Notes: generated from the sequence alone by a model not told the origin. Counted from the stretch's first letter, positions 21,942-35,124 are shown. The stretch is 64,000 nucleotides of DNA from Pseudomonas veronii (GCF_001439695.1 NZ_JYLL01000006.1:124001-188000); one strand, 5' to 3'. A program made the numbers and translations.

Positions 21942-23336
21942 TCAGACCTGAGCCTGGGCGCCTTCAAACCATTTGAGCTTCTCGCGCAGCACCACCACTT
22001 CACCGACGATCACCAGCGTCGGCGCATGCACTTCATGCTCCGCCACAAGGCGCGGCAGGTCGGCCAGGGTGCCGGTGAACACGCGCTGGTTGGACGTGGT
22101 GCCCTGCTGGATCAACGCCGCTGGCGTGTCCGCCGAACGTCCATGCTTGATCAGCTGTTCGCAGATGATCGGCAAACCGATCAAGCCCATGTAGAACACC
22201 AGGGTCTGCGACGGGCCCACCAGATCACTCCAAGGCAGGTCCGAGGTGCCGTTCTTCAGGTGACCGGTGATAAAGCGCACCGATTGCGCATAATCACGGT
22301 GGGTCAACGGAATCCCGGCATACGCCGCGCAGCCGCTGGCCGCCGTGATCCCCGGCACCACCTGGAACGGAATGCCATGGGCCGCCAGTTCTTCGATCTC
22401 TTCGCCGCCACGGCCGAAGATGAACGGATCGCCGCCCTTGAGGCGCAGCACGCGCTTGCCTTGCTTGGCCAGGTCGACCAATTGCTGGTTGATCTGGTCC
22501 TGGGGCACGGCGTGATCGGCGCGACGCTTGCCCACGTAGACGCGCTCGGCATCACGACGGCACAGCTCAAGAATCGCTGGGGCCACCAGACGGTCGTAGA
22601 GCACCACATCGGCTTGCTGCATCAAACGCAAGGCGCGGAAGGTCAACAGGTCCGGATCGCCGGGGCCGGCGCCCACCAGGTAGACTTCGCCCGGCGCATA
22701 AGGCGGCGCGCCGTTGACCTTTTCGATCAGCAAACGCTCGGCTTCATCGCCCTGCCCGGCCAGTTGCCGGTCGGCAATCGGGCCCTGGAAGACTTCTTCC
22801 CAGAACGCGCGGCGCTGCTGCACGTCCGGGTACAAACGCTTGACCTGGGCCCGAAAGCGCGCCGCCAGCCCGGCCAACTGGCCATACGTGGACGGAATCC
22901 AGGTTTCCAGCTTGGCCCGGATCAAGCGCGCCAATACCGGCGCATCGCCGCCGCTGGACACCGCGATCACCAGGGGCGAACGGTCGACAATCGCCGGGAA
23001 GATCACGCTGCACAGGGCTGGCGCATCCACCACGTTGACCGGTACGCAACGGCGCTTGGCATCACTGGACACTTGCGCGTTCAGTGGTTCGTCGTCCGTT
23101 GCAGCGATGATCAGGGTGCAACCGTCAAGGTCGGCCTCCTGATAACCGCGCACGATCAGTTCCCCGCCACTGCCCAGCACCAGTTCACGCAACTGGTCTT
23201 CGATCTGGGGAGCAACCACCCGCAGCAGTGCGCCGGCGTCGGCCAGCAGGCGGGACTTGCGCAAGGCAATCTCCCCGCCACCGACGACCAACACACGACT
23301 GCCGCGCAGGTTATGAAACAGCGGCAGAAATTCCAT
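21942..23336 (-). CDS. cysG: Siroheme synthase CysG (trifunctional)
   Basis: CysG makes siroheme from uroporphyrinogen III. The 464-residue protein has an N-terminal dehydrogenase/ferrochelatase half starting [22 protein letters not shown] and containing [12 protein letters not shown]. The C-terminal SAM uroporphyrinogen methyltransferase half has [15 protein letters not shown] near 217, [25 protein letters not shown] and [24 protein letters not shown]. Its ATG directly abuts the serS stop (TAAATG), so the two are likely co-transcribed. Siroheme serves sulfite and nitrite reductases. Confidence 0.98.
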   Translation of the reverse strand: MEFLPLFHNLRGSRVLVVGGGEIALRKSRLLADAGALLRVVAPQIEDQLRELVLGSGGELIVRGYQEADLDGCTLIIAATDDEPLNAQVSSDAKRRCVPVNVVDAPALCSVIFPAIVDRSPLVIAVSSGGDAPVLARLIRAKLETWIPSTYGQLAGLAARFRAQVKRLYPDVQQRRAFWEEVFQGPIADRQLAGQGDEAERLLIEKVNGAPPYAPGEVYLVGAGPGDPDLLTFRALRLMQQADVVLYDRLVAPAILELCRRDAERVYVGKRRADHAVPQDQINQQLVDLAKQGKRVLRLKGGDPFIFGRGGEEIEELAAHGIPFQVVPGITAASGCAAYAGIPLTHRDYAQSVRFITGHLKNGTSDLPWSDLVGPSQTLVFYMGLIGLPIICEQLIKHGRSADTPAALIQQGTTSNQRVFTGTLADLPRLVAEHEVHAPTLVIVGEVVVLREKLKWFEGAQAQV

Positions 23337-25007
<1,671 letters not shown>

Positions 25008-25008
<1 letters not shown>

Positions 25009-26330
25009 TACTTTCTCCGCTGTTTGGGGCTGAGACGGTCGAGTTGAGCGAGGTGATTGAGCTTTTCACCGATCTTCAGCTCCAGGCCACGGGGCACCGG
25101 CTGGTAGAACGGCTGCGGCTCGAGCGCGTCAGGGAAGTAATCTTCGCCGGCGGCATAGGCGTCCGGCTCATCGTGGGCGTAGCGGTATTCATCGCCGTAA
25201 CCCAGTTGTTTCATCAATTTGGTCGGCGCATTGCGCAGGTGCAGCGGCACCTCGAGGGAGCCATGTTCGGCTGCGGCGCGCAGTGCCGATTTGAAGCCCA
25301 TGTACACCGCGTTGCTTTTCGGCGCGCAGGCCAGGTAGGTAATGGCCTGGGCCACCGCCAGTTCGCCTTCGGGGCTGCCCAGGCGCTCCTGCACTTCCCA
25401 CGCCGCAAGGCACAGGCTCAAGGCGCGGGGGTCGGCGTTGCCGATGTCTTCGCTGGCCATACGCACCACGCGGCGCGCGAGGTAGAGCGGGTCGCAGCCA
25501 CCGTCGATCATGCGCGCGAACCAGTACAACGCGCCGTCGGGGTTGGAGCCGCGCACCGATTTGTGCAGCGCCGAAATCTGATCGTAGAACGCTTCGCCAC
25601 CCTTGTCGAAACGCCGGCGCGTGTCGCCGAGCAGGCTTTGCAGGAGTTCGACGCCAATCTCGCTGCCGTCCTCGGCCAGGTCGGAGGCGTTCTCCAGCAG
25701 GTTCAGAAAGCGCCGCCCATCGCCGTCGGCGGCGCTGAACAGGATCTTGAAGCCTTCTTCGCTGAGGCTCAACTGGCGCTTGCCCAAGCCCTTGTCTTCG
25801 CTCAAGGCGCGCTGCAGCAGCTTTTGCATCGCCGCTTCATCCAGGCTCTTGAGCACATACACCCGCGCCCGCGAGAGCAAGGCGTTGTTCAATTCGAAGG
25901 ACGGGTTCTCGGTGGTCGCACCGATAAAAATCAGCGTGCCGTCTTCGACATACGGCAAGAACGCGTCCTGCTGCGACTTGTTGAAGCGATGCACTTCGTC
26001 GACGAACAAGATGGTGCGCTTGCCGTATTGCCCGGCCTGCTGCTTGGCCACTTCCACGGCCTGGCGGATCTCTTTGACCCCAGCCAGCACCGCCGAGACC
26101 GTTTCGAAGTGGGCATCCGAGACTTTCGCCAACAGCCGCGCCAGCGTGGTTTTACCCACCCCCGGCGGCCCCCAGAAAATCATCGAGTGCAGCGCACCCT
26201 GCTCCAGGGCTTCGCGCAAAGGCTTGCCGCGAGCGAGCAGGTGTTCCTGACCGACGTACTCATCCAGGTTGGTCGAACGCAAGCGTGCGGCCAGGGGTTG
26301 AGCGATCGGGTCACTTCGAAACAGGTCCAT
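25008..26330 (-). CDS. rarA: Replication-associated recombination protein RarA/MgsA
   Basis: RarA is an AAA+ ATPase related to clamp loaders that acts at stalled forks. The 440-residue protein has Walker [16 protein letters not shown] near residues 52-66, the Walker B region [15 protein letters not shown], and sensor 1 in [12 protein letters not shown]. Downstream come the MgsA C-terminal domain ([22 protein letters not shown]) and a C-terminal [25 protein letters not shown] stretch. It overlaps crcB by one base and follows lolA by 27 bases. Confidence 0.96.
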
Positions 26331-26357
26331 GGGCAGCGTTTGAAACCTCTAGGCAGG

Positions 26358-26981
26358 TTATTCCTGGATCACGTCGGCACCCTTGGGGATGTCGAACTTG
26401 AACGTGGACGCGGGCACCGGCACGTTGGCCTTGACCCCGGTGAACAGGATATCGGTGCGCTGGCCGACGCTGTCGATCAGGCGCATGTTATTGATCACGC
26501 CGTTACCGAACGAAAGGTGCAGGCTGTCGAACAGCGTGTCCTTGGATTTCGGCTTGAGGGTGAATTCGATCACGTTGCTGGTTTGCTTGGAGGTGATCTC
26601 GAAGCTGTCGTTGATCTTCGACACATCGCCCGACAGCAACAGCGCCGGGGTCTGGTTCAAGCGCGGATCGAGCTTTTTGATGGTCGCCTGTTCCAGGTCC
26701 GGGTCCCACAGCGTGACTTTCTGGCCATCGGAAACGATGGTCTGCTCGGCCTTCCCTTCCGTGTGCCAGTAAAACAGCCCAGGGCGCTGCACGGCCATTT
26801 CACCGGCGGTTTCCTGCAACTGGGTGCCGCCGGCATCCAGGGTCAGCTGGGAGAAGCGCGCGGTCAGGGTCTTGGATTTGTCCAGCAGGTTGGTCAGGCT
26901 GGCGACGGAGGCCGGATCAGCGTGAGCCGAAACAGCAGTCAGGGCCAGTGCCGGCAACAACAGCATGCGGATAAGACGCAT
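26358..26981 (-). CDS. lolA: Outer-membrane lipoprotein carrier LolA
   Basis: LolA carries outer-membrane lipoproteins across the periplasm. The 207-residue precursor has a signal peptide [20 protein letters not shown] cut before DPASV. The mature domain includes [54 protein letters not shown] and the terminal [22 protein letters not shown] at 26981 is preferred: GAGGA sits six bases upstream, while the frame extends four more codons to an ATG with no ribosome site. It is upstream of rarA. Confidence 0.96.
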   Translation of the reverse strand: MRLIRMLLLPALALTAVSAHADPASVASLTNLLDKSKTLTARFSQLTLDAGGTQLQETAGEMAVQRPGLFYWHTEGKAEQTIVSDGQKVTLWDPDLEQATIKKLDPRLNQTPALLLSGDVSKINDSFEITSKQTSNVIEFTLKPKSKDTLFDSLHLSFGNGVINNMRLIDSVGQRTDILFTGVKANVPVPASTFKFDIPKGADVIQE

Positions 26982-27006
26982 GGGAGTCCTCATTGAGTCG
27001 TTAGGG

Positions 27007-27032
27007 CGCGCCGCGTGCTGCCACGCGGCGCG
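27007..27032. other. Strong intercistronic hairpin between ftsK and lolA
   Basis: CGCGCCGCGTG (27007-27017) and CACGCGGCGCG (27022-27032) pair perfectly over 11 bases around a four-base loop. It fills half of the short gap between the ftsK stop and the lolA start. No U-tract follows in the direction of transcription, so it is not a classical terminator. It may be an RNA processing or stability element. Confidence 0.75.
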
Positions 27033-27035
27033 TGA

Positions 27036-29441
27036 TCAGTCGCGCATCTGCCCGGGGGCGATGACTTCGCGCGAGCCGTTGGTGTTCATTGCGGTGACGA
27101 CGCCGGCATTTTCCATGGCTTCGATCATGCGGGCGGCGCGGTTGTAGCCGATTTTCAGCTTGCGCTGCACGGCGGAGATCGAGGCGCGACGGCTTTCCAA
27201 CACGAAGGCCACCGCTTCGTCGTACAGCGCGTCGGTTTCGGCATCATCGTCGCCACCGCTGCTGCCGCCGTCGAAGCCGCTGCCGGCTTCTTCAACACCG
27301 GCGAGGATGTCGTCGTTGTATTCCGGCGCACCGCGCAGTTTCCAGGCTTCCACCACGCGATGCACTTCATCGTCGGAAACGAACGCGCCATGCACGCGAA
27401 TCGGCAGGCTGGTGCCCGGCGGCATGTAGAGCATGTCACCGTGGCCCAGCAATTGTTCGGCGCCGCCCTGGTCGATGATGGTCCGCGAGTCGATCTTGCT
27501 CGACACCTGGAACGCCATGCGCGTCGGGATGTTGGCCTTGATCAGACCGGTGATCACATCCACCGACGGCCGCTGGGTTGCGAGGATCAAGTGGATACCG
27601 GCAGCACGCGCCTTCTGTGCGATACGTGCGATCAACTCTTCAACCTTCTTGCCGACGATCATCATCATGTCGGCAAATTCGTCGACCACCACGACGATGG
27701 TCGGCAACTTGGTCAGCAATGGCGCTTCGTCGTGGATGCTTTCGCGCTTGTACAGCGGGTCGGTCAGCGGCGTGCCGGCGTCCTGGGCTTCCTTGACCTT
27801 GGCATTGAAGCCCGACAGGTTGCGCACGCCCATCTTCGCCATCAGCTTGTAGCGCCGCTCCATCTCGGCAACGCTCCAGCGCAGGGCGTTGGCGGCGTCC
27901 TTCATATCGGTGACCACCGGGCAGAGCAAGTGCGGAATGCCTTCGTAGATCGACAATTCGAGCATCTTCGGGTCGATCATGATCAGCTTGGCGTCTTCCG
28001 GGCCGGACTTGAACAGGATCGACAGGATCATCGCGTTGACCCCCACCGACTTACCCGAACCGGTGGTACCGGCCACGAGCAGGTGAGGCATTTTCGCCAG
28101 GTCGGTGATTACCGGCTTGCCGCCGATGTCATGGCCCAGGGCCAGGGTGACCGGCGATTTGAAGTTGTCGTATTCCGGGGTCGACAGCACCTCGGAGAAG
28201 CGCACGATCTGGCGGTCTTCGTTGGGAATCTCGATGCCCACGGTGGTTTTGCCAGGGATCACTTCCACCACGCGCACGCTGGTCACGGCCAGGGAGCGGG
28301 CGAGGTCTTTGGCCAGGTTGGAGATTCGGCTGACCTTGACCCCGGCCGCTGGCTGGATTTCGTAACGGGTAATCACCGGGCCGGGGTGGATCGAGTCCAC
28401 CGAGACTTCGACGCCGAATTCCTTGAGTTTGATTTCCAGCAGATGGCCGACGGCCGCCAGGGACTCCGGGGAATAGTTGAGTTGTTTCTTCTCGGCCGGG
28501 TCGAGAATCGAGATCGGCGGCAGCGTGCCTTCGACCGCGCTGTCGACAAACAACGGCGCCTGTTTTTCTTTCTGCACGCGATGGCTCGGCTCGGGAGCCT
28601 TGGGCGGTGCCGGGGCAATCACCGGCGGCACCTGTTTCTCGCGCTCCGACATGTGCTTGCTCAGGGCTTGTTCGCGTTCGATCAGGCGTTCCTTGACCTT
28701 GGCCTGTTCACGCCGGTCCGGCGTGCTCGGGGCCACGACCTCGTTGACGCGGGTGTCCACCTCGCGCAATTGGGCCACCATGCGCTTGCGCTCCACCCGG
28801 GCCGCCCACCAGCGGTTGGCGGCGCCCTGGAACAGCTCCAGCAGGTCGAGGGTGATTTTGCCGGTCACGTCCATCACCTTGAACCACGACAGGTCGGTGA
28901 ACACGGTGAGGCCGAACAGGAACAGCGCGATAAACATCAGCGTGCTGCCCTGGATATTCAGGGTCTTGCGGGCCAGGTCGCCGAGGCTCTCACCCAGCGC
29001 GCCGCCAGCACCCGCCGGCAGGCCGGTCGGCGCATGGAAATGGATATGCGCCAGCGCCGCGCCGGACAGCACCAGGAACACCAGGCCGATCAGGCGCCAG
29101 GAAAACAGCCAGCCACTCCACTGCCACGGCTCATGACGCTGGCGGAAGATCTGCCAGGTCTTGATCGCCAGCAGCAACGGGAAGATGTACGCGAAATAAC
29201 CCAGCACCATGAACAGTATATCGGCGCTGTAGGAACCGGCAGGCCCACCGAAGTTCTGCACGTCATCGATCTTGCTGTTGTGGCTCCAGCCCGGATCGTC
29301 CTTGCCATAGGTGAGCAAGGCCATCATCAGGAACAGGCACAGCGCGCCGATGGCGATCAGCGCACCTTCCTTGAGCCGATAATGCAGGTGCTGACGCCAG
29401 GCCGGCACGACTGTTTTTTGTGTCGCGGTGGATTTCTTCAA
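27036..29441 (-). CDS. ftsK: DNA translocase FtsK
   Basis: FtsK couples chromosome dimer resolution to division. The 801-residue protein has four N-terminal transmembrane helices ([70 protein letters not shown]), a charged linker (residues about 230-300) and the motor domain. Walker A is [19 protein letters not shown] and Walker B is [16 protein letters not shown]-terminal gamma winged helix ([23 protein letters not shown]) follows. The start is TTG at 29441, giving the usual MKKSTA N-terminus. A candidate promoter lies at 29598-29626. Confidence 0.95.
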   Translation of the reverse strand: MKKSTATQKTVVPAWRQHLHYRLKEGALIAIGALCLFLMMALLTYGKDDPGWSHNSKIDDVQNFGGPAGSYSADILFMVLGYFAYIFPLLLAIKTWQIFRQRHEPWQWSGWLFSWRLIGLVFLVLSGAALAHIHFHAPTGLPAGAGGALGESLGDLARKTLNIQGSTLMFIALFLFGLTVFTDLSWFKVMDVTGKITLDLLELFQGAANRWWAARVERKRMVAQLREVDTRVNEVVAPSTPDRREQAKVKERLIEREQALSKHMSEREKQVPPVIAPAPPKAPEPSHRVQKEKQAPLFVDSAVEGTLPPISILDPAEKKQLNYSPESLAAVGHLLEIKLKEFGVEVSVDSIHPGPVITRYEIQPAAGVKVSRISNLAKDLARSLAVTSVRVVEVIPGKTTVGIEIPNEDRQIVRFSEVLSTPEYDNFKSPVTLALGHDIGGKPVITDLAKMPHLLVAGTTGSGKSVGVNAMILSILFKSGPEDAKLIMIDPKMLELSIYEGIPHLLCPVVTDMKDAANALRWSVAEMERRYKLMAKMGVRNLSGFNAKVKEAQDAGTPLTDPLYKRESIHDEAPLLTKLPTIVVVVDEFADMMMIVGKKVEELIARIAQKARAAGIHLILATQRPSVDVITGLIKANIPTRMAFQVSSKIDSRTIIDQGGAEQLLGHGDMLYMPPGTSLPIRVHGAFVSDDEVHRVVEAWKLRGAPEYNDDILAGVEEAGSGFDGGSSGGDDDAETDALYDEAVAFVLESRRASISAVQRKLKIGYNRAARMIEAMENAGVVTAMNTNGSREVIAPGQMRD

Positions 29442-29937
29442 AACGGGTCTTTTCCTGCGCCTTTAGCGCGTCCATCTGTTGAATGACTGCACACTGCCGC
29501 CCAATCCGAGCAGCCGAAAAATAAACGAACGCCGTTAAATCTACCTTTAACACCGAGCGATTGACGAGTGAAACGGCGATAACGCCAGAATGCCCGCATT
29601 GTACGGGTTTGTGTCCGCGATGCCACGCCCTTGCCCCTTGCGCGGCAGCCTGGACAATTCAAGTGTCACACACTGTTCAATTTGAGCATGCATTGTCTTT
29701 GCTGACAAAGGCTTATGCGCTGTTTTTAGCAATCCAGGCAAGCTTGGCAATTGGCCTGCATGGGGCAGCCCCGAATACGACCACGTCTCTGAGAGAGAGT
29801 TGCAGAAACACCCGCTCACGCTAATCCACAGCAATGCCCGATTCGGGCTGGCCCCCTGACGCCGGGTCGACAATAATCAACCCTCTGGGCAGGCCCGACG
29901 CCTGCCACTCCCCTCCCCTTCCGTAAGCCTGGATGCC
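29442..29937. other. Divergent intergenic region, ftsK / aat
   Basis: These 496 bases separate divergent genes and contain no gene that I trust. In P. aeruginosa PAO1 a thioredoxin reductase gene (trxB1) occupies this position, and no such coding sequence is present here. The left part holds the leftward ftsK promoter candidate. The right part, next to aat, has AATAAT at 29872-29877 as a possible -10 with a weak -35. Confidence 0.65.
29598..29626 (-). promoter_or_regulatory. Candidate sigma-70 promoter for ftsK
   Basis: On the minus strand GTGGCA (29626-29621, four of six to TTGACA) and TACAAT (29603-29598, five of six to TATAAT) are separated by 17 bases. Transcription would start near 29590, giving a leader of about 150 bases before the TTG start of ftsK. 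Confidence 0.5.
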
Positions 29938-30618
29938 ATGCTGACCTGGTTACAACGCGACACCCTGACCTTCCCGCCGCTGGCCAAAGCCATGCGCGAA
30001 CCCAATGGCCTGCTCGCCGCCGGTGGCGACCTGTCGGCCGAGCGACTGATCCAGGCCTATCGCCACGGCTGCTTTCCGTGGTTCTCGCAAGGCCAGCCGA
30101 TTCTCTGGTGGTCGCCGGACCCTCGCACGGTGATTTTCCCCGACGAACTGCACGTATCCCGCAGCCTGGGCAAATTATTGCGCCAGCAGCGCTATCGCGT
30201 GACCTTCGACCAGGACTTCGCTGCGGTCATCCAGGCCTGCGCCGCGCCTCGCGCCTATGCAGATGGCACCTGGATCACCGAAGGCATCCAGAGCGCCTAC
30301 CAGGAGCTGCACGCGCGGGGTTACGCGCACTCGGTCGAGGTCTGGGACAACGGCGAACTGGTGGGCGGCCTGTATGGGCTGGCGATGGGCCGGCTGTTTT
30401 TTGGCGAATCCATGTTCAGCCGCGCCGATAACGCCTCGAAGTTCGGCTTTGCCACGCTGACCCGGCAGCTGCAGGCATGGGGTTTTGTGCTGATCGACTG
30501 CCAGATGCCCAACGATCACCTGCACAGCCTGGGCGCCCGCGCCATACCGCGCAGCGAGTTCGCCGGCTTCCTGCGCGACTATCTGGACCAACCCAACGCT
30601 GGACCGTGGGTTTCCTAG
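29938..30618 (+). CDS. aat: Leucyl/phenylalanyl-tRNA--protein transferase Aat
   Basis: Aat adds Leu or Phe to N-terminal Lys/Arg, marking proteins for ClpS-ClpA. The 226-residue enzyme shows [49 protein letters not shown] and [19 protein letters not shown], all Aat signatures. ATG at 29938. It is followed closely by bpt, infA, clpA and clpS, so the whole N-end-rule set lies within 5 kb. Confidence 0.97.
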   Translation: MLTWLQRDTLTFPPLAKAMREPNGLLAAGGDLSAERLIQAYRHGCFPWFSQGQPILWWSPDPRTVIFPDELHVSRSLGKLLRQQRYRVTFDQDFAAVIQACAAPRAYADGTWITEGIQSAYQELHARGYAHSVEVWDNGELVGGLYGLAMGRLFFGESMFSRADNASKFGFATLTRQLQAWGFVLIDCQMPNDHLHSLGARAIPRSEFAGFLRDYLDQPNAGPWVS

Positions 30619-30673
30619 GCGACTTCCTCGCACCTGGCTTACACTTATTTCAAAGCTTATCCGAGGGTTGATC

Positions 30674-31381
30674 ATGACCGAGCTGGCGCGCTTGAAGTTT
30701 TATGCCACTCAAGCCCACTCTTGCAGCTATCTGCCCGACGAACAGGCCACCACGCTGTTCCTCGACCCCAGCCAGCCGATGGACGTGCATGTGTATGCCG
30801 ACCTTTCGGAAATGGGCTTTCGGCGCAGCGGCGATCACCTGTACCGACCGCACTGCCAAAACTGCAATGCCTGCGTGCCGGCACGCATTCCCGTGGCGCA
30901 GTTTGTGCCGGACCGCAACCAGAAGCGCATCCTCAAGCGCAACGCCGACCTGACGGTCACGGCGGCCAACCCCAGGTTCAGCGAAGAATACTTCGATCTT
31001 TACCAGCGCTACATCGAACAACGCCACGCCGACGGCGACATGTTCCCACCCAGTCGCGACCAGTTTTCCACCTTCCTGGTGCGTGAACTGCCCTTTTCAC
31101 GCTTCTACGAATTCCGACTCGACGGGCGCCTGCTGGCCGTCGCCGTGACCGATTTGCTGCCCAACGGCCTGTCGGCGGTGTACACCTTCTATGAACCCGA
31201 CGAAGAGCGGCGCAGCCTGGGACGCTTCGCGATCCTCTGGCAAATCAGCGAAGCCCGGCGCCTGGAACTGGAGGCGGTGTACCTTGGATACTGGATCAAA
31301 AACTGCAAAAAGATGAACTACAAGACCCAATATCGGCCGATTGAACTGCTGATTAATCAAAGATGGGTCACGCTTAACTAG
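30674..31381 (+). CDS. bpt: Aspartate/glutamate leucyltransferase Bpt
   Basis: This 235-residue bacterial protein transferase (ATE family) adds leucine to N-terminal Asp or Glu. The N-terminal cluster includes CSYLPDEQA and the C-x2-C pairs in [15 protein letters not shown] near residue 60. The C-terminal segment has [29 protein letters not shown] and the [15 protein letters not shown] motif. ATG at 30674 is preferred because GAGG lies eight bases upstream; a start two codons earlier is less good. It lies between aat and infA. Confidence 0.95.
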
Positions 31382-31387
31382 AACCTC

Positions 31388-31417
31388 TTGGCTTAAACAC
31401 CCTTTTTCGGGCACAAT
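31388..31417 (+). promoter_or_regulatory. Candidate promoter for infA
   Basis: TTGGCT (31388-31393) and CACAAT (31412-31417) are 18 bases apart, each with four of six matches. They lie between the bpt stop and infA, leaving a leader of about 60 bases. A separate promoter for infA is plausible because the gene is essential and highly expressed. Confidence 0.4.
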
Positions 31418-31481
31418 GCACGCCGCTTTTGCCTGGCGCAGTTGCACCGGGCCATTCACTGGATACCGAGGGCTTTACTGC

Positions 31482-31700
31482 ATGTCGAAAGAAGACAGCT
31501 TCGAAATGGAAGGCACTGTCGTCGACACCCTGCCCAACACCATGTTTCGTGTGGAGTTGGAAAATGGGCACGTCGTAACCGCGCATATCTCCGGCAAGAT
31601 GCGCAAGAACTACATTCGTATTCTTACCGGTGACAAAGTGCGCGTCGAGCTGACGCCCTATGACTTGAGCAAAGGGCGCATCACTTACCGCGCCCGCTAA
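31482..31700 (+). CDS. infA: Translation initiation factor IF-1
   Basis: This 72-residue S1/OB-fold protein binds the ribosomal A site during initiation. It starts [18 protein letters not shown] and has the conserved [42 protein letters not shown] core. Full length is 72 residues, as in other bacteria. The start is preceded by GAGGG. A strong terminator follows immediately. Confidence 0.99.
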
Positions 31701-31715
31701 TCAAGTCAATACAAG

Positions 31716-31740
31716 ACGCCCGGTTATGCCGGGCGTTTTT
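31716..31740 (+). terminator. Rho-independent terminator after infA
   Basis: ACGCCCGG and CCGGGCGT form a perfect 8-base-pair stem with loop TTATG, followed by TTTT. Confidence 0.9.
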
Positions 31741-31772
31741 GTGTGTATAGCATTTACCTGACAGCCGAAACC

Positions 31773-31806
31773 CAATGCGGGAGGGGGCTTGTTCCCTCCC
31801 GCATTG
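31773..31806. repeat. Single palindromic REP element
   Basis: CAATGCGGGAGGG and CCCTCCCGCATTG form a 13-base perfect inverted repeat around GGCTTGTT. It is a single hairpin rather than a pair of elements. It lies between the infA terminator and the clpA terminator. Confidence 0.8.
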
Positions 31807-31844
31807 GATCGCCATTGTTCTGGCAATTACATCTCAAGACAGCA

Positions 31845-31868
31845 AAAAGGCGCCTTTCGGCGCCTTTT
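31845..31868 (-). terminator. Terminator after clpA (bidirectional shape)
   Basis: AAAAGGCGCC and GGCGCCTTTT form a perfect 10-base-pair stem around a four-base loop. It has U-tracts in both directions and closes the minus-strand clpA transcript; it could also stop rightward read-through past infA. Confidence 0.88.
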
Positions 31869-31885
31869 GCGTAGCTGCAGAACGA

Positions 31886-34156
31886 TCAGGCCATTTCGGC
31901 CGTGGTTTCGAACTCGAAGGTCAGCTCGCCGTCCTTCAGGTCGATATGCACCACGCCACCATGGTCGGAGAGCTCGCCGAACAGGATCTCTTCGGCCAAT
32001 GGCCGCTTGATCTTGTCCTGGATCAGACGCGCCATCGGGCGAGCGCCCATTGCCGCGTCGTAACCACCTTCGGCCAGCCAATTGCGCGCCGCGTCCGTCA
32101 CTTCCAGCTGCACGCGCTTGTCTTCCAACTGCGCTTGAAGCTCGGTGAGGAACTTGTCCACCACGTTTTTGATGACCTCATGGCTGAGGCGACCAAACTG
32201 GATAATGGTGTCCAGGCGGTTGCGGAACTCCGGCGTGAAGCTCTTCTTGATCACTTCCATCGCATCGGAAGAGTGATCCTGATGCGTAAAGCCGATCGAC
32301 GCCCGCGCCGCGGTTTCAGCACCGGCGTTGGTGGTCATGATCACGATCACGTTGCGGAAATCCGCCTTGCGCCCGTTGTTGTCGGTCAGAGTGCCGTGGT
32401 CCATGACCTGCAGCAGCAGGTTGAAGACTTCCGGGTGAGCCTTCTCGATTTCATCGAGCAGCAATACGCAATGCGGTTGCTTGGTGATCGCCTCGGTCAA
32501 CAGGCCGCCCTGATCAAAACCAACATAGCCCGGAGGCGCACCGATCAGGCGCGACACGGTGTGACGTTCCATGTATTCGGACATGTCGAACCGCACCAAC
32601 TCAATGCCCATGGCCTTGGCCAACTGCCGAGCCGCTTCGGTCTTGCCGACGCCGGTCGGGCCGGCGAACAGGAACGAACCGACAGGTTTGTCCGGCGACT
32701 TGAGGCCCGCCCGCGACAACTTGATCGCAGTGGACAGCGAGTCGATGGCCGCATCCTGACCAAACACGGTGAGCTTGAGGTCGCGCTCCAGGTTACGCAG
32801 CAGCTCTTTGTCGGAGGTGGTGACGTGTTTTGGCGGAATCCGCGCGATCTTGGCCACGATATCCTCGACCTGAGCCACGTCGATGCGCTTCACACGCTTC
32901 TCGACCGGCTGCAGACGCTGATAGGCACCCGCCTCGTCGATCACGTCGATGGCCTTGTCCGGCATGTGCCGATCGTTGATGTAGCGCGACGCCAGCTCGG
33001 CAGCGGCCCGCAACGCTTCATCGGTGTACTCGATGCCATGGTGCGCTTCGAAACGCCCCTTGAGCCCACGCAGGATGCCGATGGTGTCTTCAACCGAAGG
33101 CTCGGACACGTCGACTTTCTGGAAGCGACGCGCCAGGGCACGGTCTTTCTCGAAGATCCCGCGGAATTCCTGGAACGTGGTCGAGCCGATGCAGCGGATA
33201 TCACCCGACGACAACAATGGCTTGAGCAGGTTGGAAGCATCCATCACACCACCGGAGGCCGCACCGGCCCCAATGATCGTGTGGATTTCATCGATGAACA
33301 GGATCGCCTGCGGGCGTTTTTTCAGCTCGCCGAGCAGTGCCTTGAAGCGCTTCTCGAAATCGCCGCGGTACTTGGTCCCGGCGAGCAACGCGCCGAGGTC
33401 AAGGGAGTAGACGACGCTGCTGGCCAGCAAGTCCGGCACCTGGTTGTCGACGATACGCTTGGCCAGGCCTTCGGCAATCGCGGTTTTACCCACGCCCGCC
33501 TCACCCACCAGCAACGGGTTGTTCTTGCGACGACGTGCGAGGATCTGCGCCACGCGCTCAACTTCAGCCTCGCGCCCCACCAGCGGATCGATCCGCCCCT
33601 GGCGCGCCAGCTCATTGAGATTGCTGGCATAGGCATCCAATGGGTTGCCCGAAGAAGAAGACTCACCGCCCTCGTCGTCCTGCATTTCCTGCTCACCCTC
33701 GGAATGATCGCCGTGCCCAGGCACTTTGGAGATACCGTGGGCGATGTAGTTGACGACATCGATACGGGCAACGCTCTGCTGCTTGAGCAGGAACACTGCC
33801 TGGCTTTCCTGTTCGCTGAAGATGGCGACAAGCACATTGGCGCCCGTGACTTCACGCTTACCGGAGCTCTGTACGTGGAAAACAGCACGCTGCAATACCC
33901 GCTGAAAGCCCAGGGTCGGCTGGGTTTCACGGTCCTCGTCATGCACGGGGATCAGTGGCGTCGTGGAGTCGATGAACTCCTGCAGGTCATGCTTGAGTTT
34001 GTCGAGGTTGGCGCCGCACGCACGCAAAACGGTGGCGGCAGCTTCGTTATCCAAAAGTGCCAGCAGCAGGTGCTCGACGGTCATGAATTCATGACGCTTC
34101 GAACGGGCCTCTTTGAAGGCAAGATTGAGGGTGACTTCGAGCTCGCGGTTTAACAT
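31886..34156 (-). CDS. clpA: ATP-dependent Clp protease ATP-binding subunit ClpA
   Basis: ClpA unfolds substrates, including N-end-rule proteins handed over by ClpS, for ClpP. The 756-residue protein has the N-terminal repeat domain (residues 1-140), a first AAA+ module with [19 protein letters not shown], and a second with [18 protein letters not shown] and [21 protein letters not shown]. The middle linker is short, as in ClpA rather than ClpB. ClpP is not in the window. It is 29 bases downstream of clpS. Confidence 0.98.
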   Translation of the reverse strand: MLNRELEVTLNLAFKEARSKRHEFMTVEHLLLALLDNEAAATVLRACGANLDKLKHDLQEFIDSTTPLIPVHDEDRETQPTLGFQRVLQRAVFHVQSSGKREVTGANVLVAIFSEQESQAVFLLKQQSVARIDVVNYIAHGISKVPGHGDHSEGEQEMQDDEGGESSSSGNPLDAYASNLNELARQGRIDPLVGREAEVERVAQILARRRKNNPLLVGEAGVGKTAIAEGLAKRIVDNQVPDLLASSVVYSLDLGALLAGTKYRGDFEKRFKALLGELKKRPQAILFIDEIHTIIGAGAASGGVMDASNLLKPLLSSGDIRCIGSTTFQEFRGIFEKDRALARRFQKVDVSEPSVEDTIGILRGLKGRFEAHHGIEYTDEALRAAAELASRYINDRHMPDKAIDVIDEAGAYQRLQPVEKRVKRIDVAQVEDIVAKIARIPPKHVTTSDKELLRNLERDLKLTVFGQDAAIDSLSTAIKLSRAGLKSPDKPVGSFLFAGPTGVGKTEAARQLAKAMGIELVRFDMSEYMERHTVSRLIGAPPGYVGFDQGGLLTEAITKQPHCVLLLDEIEKAHPEVFNLLLQVMDHGTLTDNNGRKADFRNVIVIMTTNAGAETAARASIGFTHQDHSSDAMEVIKKSFTPEFRNRLDTIIQFGRLSHEVIKNVVDKFLTELQAQLEDKRVQLEVTDAARNWLAEGGYDAAMGARPMARLIQDKIKRPLAEEILFGELSDHGGVVHIDLKDGELTFEFETTAEMA

Positions 34157-34185
34157 AGCTTCACCTCATACCCAAGTGGTCGGCG

Positions 34186-34554
34186 TTAACCGTCCTTCTC
34201 GATTTCACAGAGTAGCGGATGCTGGCTTTCCCTGGCGTACTGGTTGACCTGCATGGCCTTTGTCTCGGCGATGTCGCGGGTAAACACTCCACATACTGCC
34301 CGTCCTTCTGTGTGAACGGCCAGCATTACCTTGGTCGCCAACTCGCGGTTCAGGTTAAAAAACACCTCGAGTACTTCGACCACGAAATCCATCGGTGTGT
34401 AGTCATCGTTGAACAAAACCACCTTGTACATCGGCGGCGCCTGTAGAGCAGGCTTGGCCTCCTGAACAGCAATGCCTGCAGAACCGTCGTCATCGTGCTC
34501 GTGATCCGGTCGATCCTGATTGAATGTTAGTCGAATCTGGCTGATTGCATGCAT
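34186..34554 (-). CDS. clpS: ATP-dependent Clp protease adaptor ClpS
   Basis: ClpS recognises N-terminal Leu, Phe, Tyr and Trp and delivers proteins to ClpA. The 122-residue protein has a flexible acidic N-terminus (residues 10-30) and the ClpS core with [40 protein letters not shown] and a C-terminal helix. Its neighbours aat, bpt and clpA give the complete pathway. It is divergent from cspD. Confidence 0.97.
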   Translation of the reverse strand: MHAISQIRLTFNQDRPDHEHDDDGSAGIAVQEAKPALQAPPMYKVVLFNDDYTPMDFVVEVLEVFFNLNRELATKVMLAVHTEGRAVCGVFTRDIAETKAMQVNQYARESQHPLLCEIEKDG

Positions 34555-34778
34555 GGAAAGAAAGTTTCGTCAGTGGTTCAAATACAGTGGTGGGGGCGAC
34601 CTGTCAGAATTTCAACTCCGACCGTTCGGTCACCTTGACTATCGGCAAATCGGTGTTACAACCAATAGAACCCACAGTGGGTAAAAAAGGTCCGCGCAGT
34701 CAACCTTATTTATTCGGGTTAGGACGGATAAACTGGATGATACTCCAGTGATGGAGTCTGGTGCAGAGGGATATGGGT

Positions 34779-35057
34779 ATGTCTGGCGTCAAGATCAGTG
34801 GCAAGGTCAAATGGTTCAACAATGCCAAGGGTTACGGCTTCATTAATGAAGAAGGTAAGACCGAGGACCTTTTTGCGCATTATTCAGCGATCCATATGGA
34901 TGGCTACAAAACGCTGAAAGCGGGCCAAGCTGTGAGCTTTGAGATCATTCAAGGACCGAAAGGGCTGCACGCCGTGAACATCTGTGCAAGCACGATCACT
35001 ACATCTGCAAAACCCGTTGTATCCGCCGCTCAAAAAGAAAAGAAGCTAACGGCCTGA
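34779..35057 (+). CDS. cspD: CspD-like cold-shock domain protein
   Basis: This 92-residue cold-shock domain protein has RNP1 in KGYGFI and RNP2 in DLFAHYSAI, with [18 protein letters not shown] typical of CspD. A short C-terminal tail of about 20 residues is rich in Ala, Ser, Lys and Val. Start 34779 is chosen because AGAGGG at 34765-34770 is eight bases away; the in-frame ATG at 34773 is only two bases from it. CspD proteins bind single-stranded nucleic acid and inhibit replication in stationary phase in E. coli. Confidence 0.92.
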   Translation: MSGVKISGKVKWFNNAKGYGFINEEGKTEDLFAHYSAIHMDGYKTLKAGQAVSFEIIQGPKGLHAVNICASTITTSAKPVVSAAQKEKKLTA

Positions 35058-35085
35058 TTCACTGCCAAGCGAGAAGCATGCAAAT

Positions 35086-35124
35086 AAAAAACGGCCACCC
35101 AACCCATTGGAGTGGCCGTTTTTT
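35086..35124. terminator. Bidirectional terminator between cspD and icd
   Basis: AAAAAACGGCCAC and GTGGCCGTTTTTT form a perfect 13-base inverted repeat around a 13-base loop. It serves both convergent genes. Confidence 0.93.

Noticed and set aside
29561..29824. 87-codon frame in the ftsK-aat gap with several CxxC-like pairs
   Set aside because: It covers the ftsK promoter candidate, has no ribosome site, and its cysteine pattern does not match a known fold.
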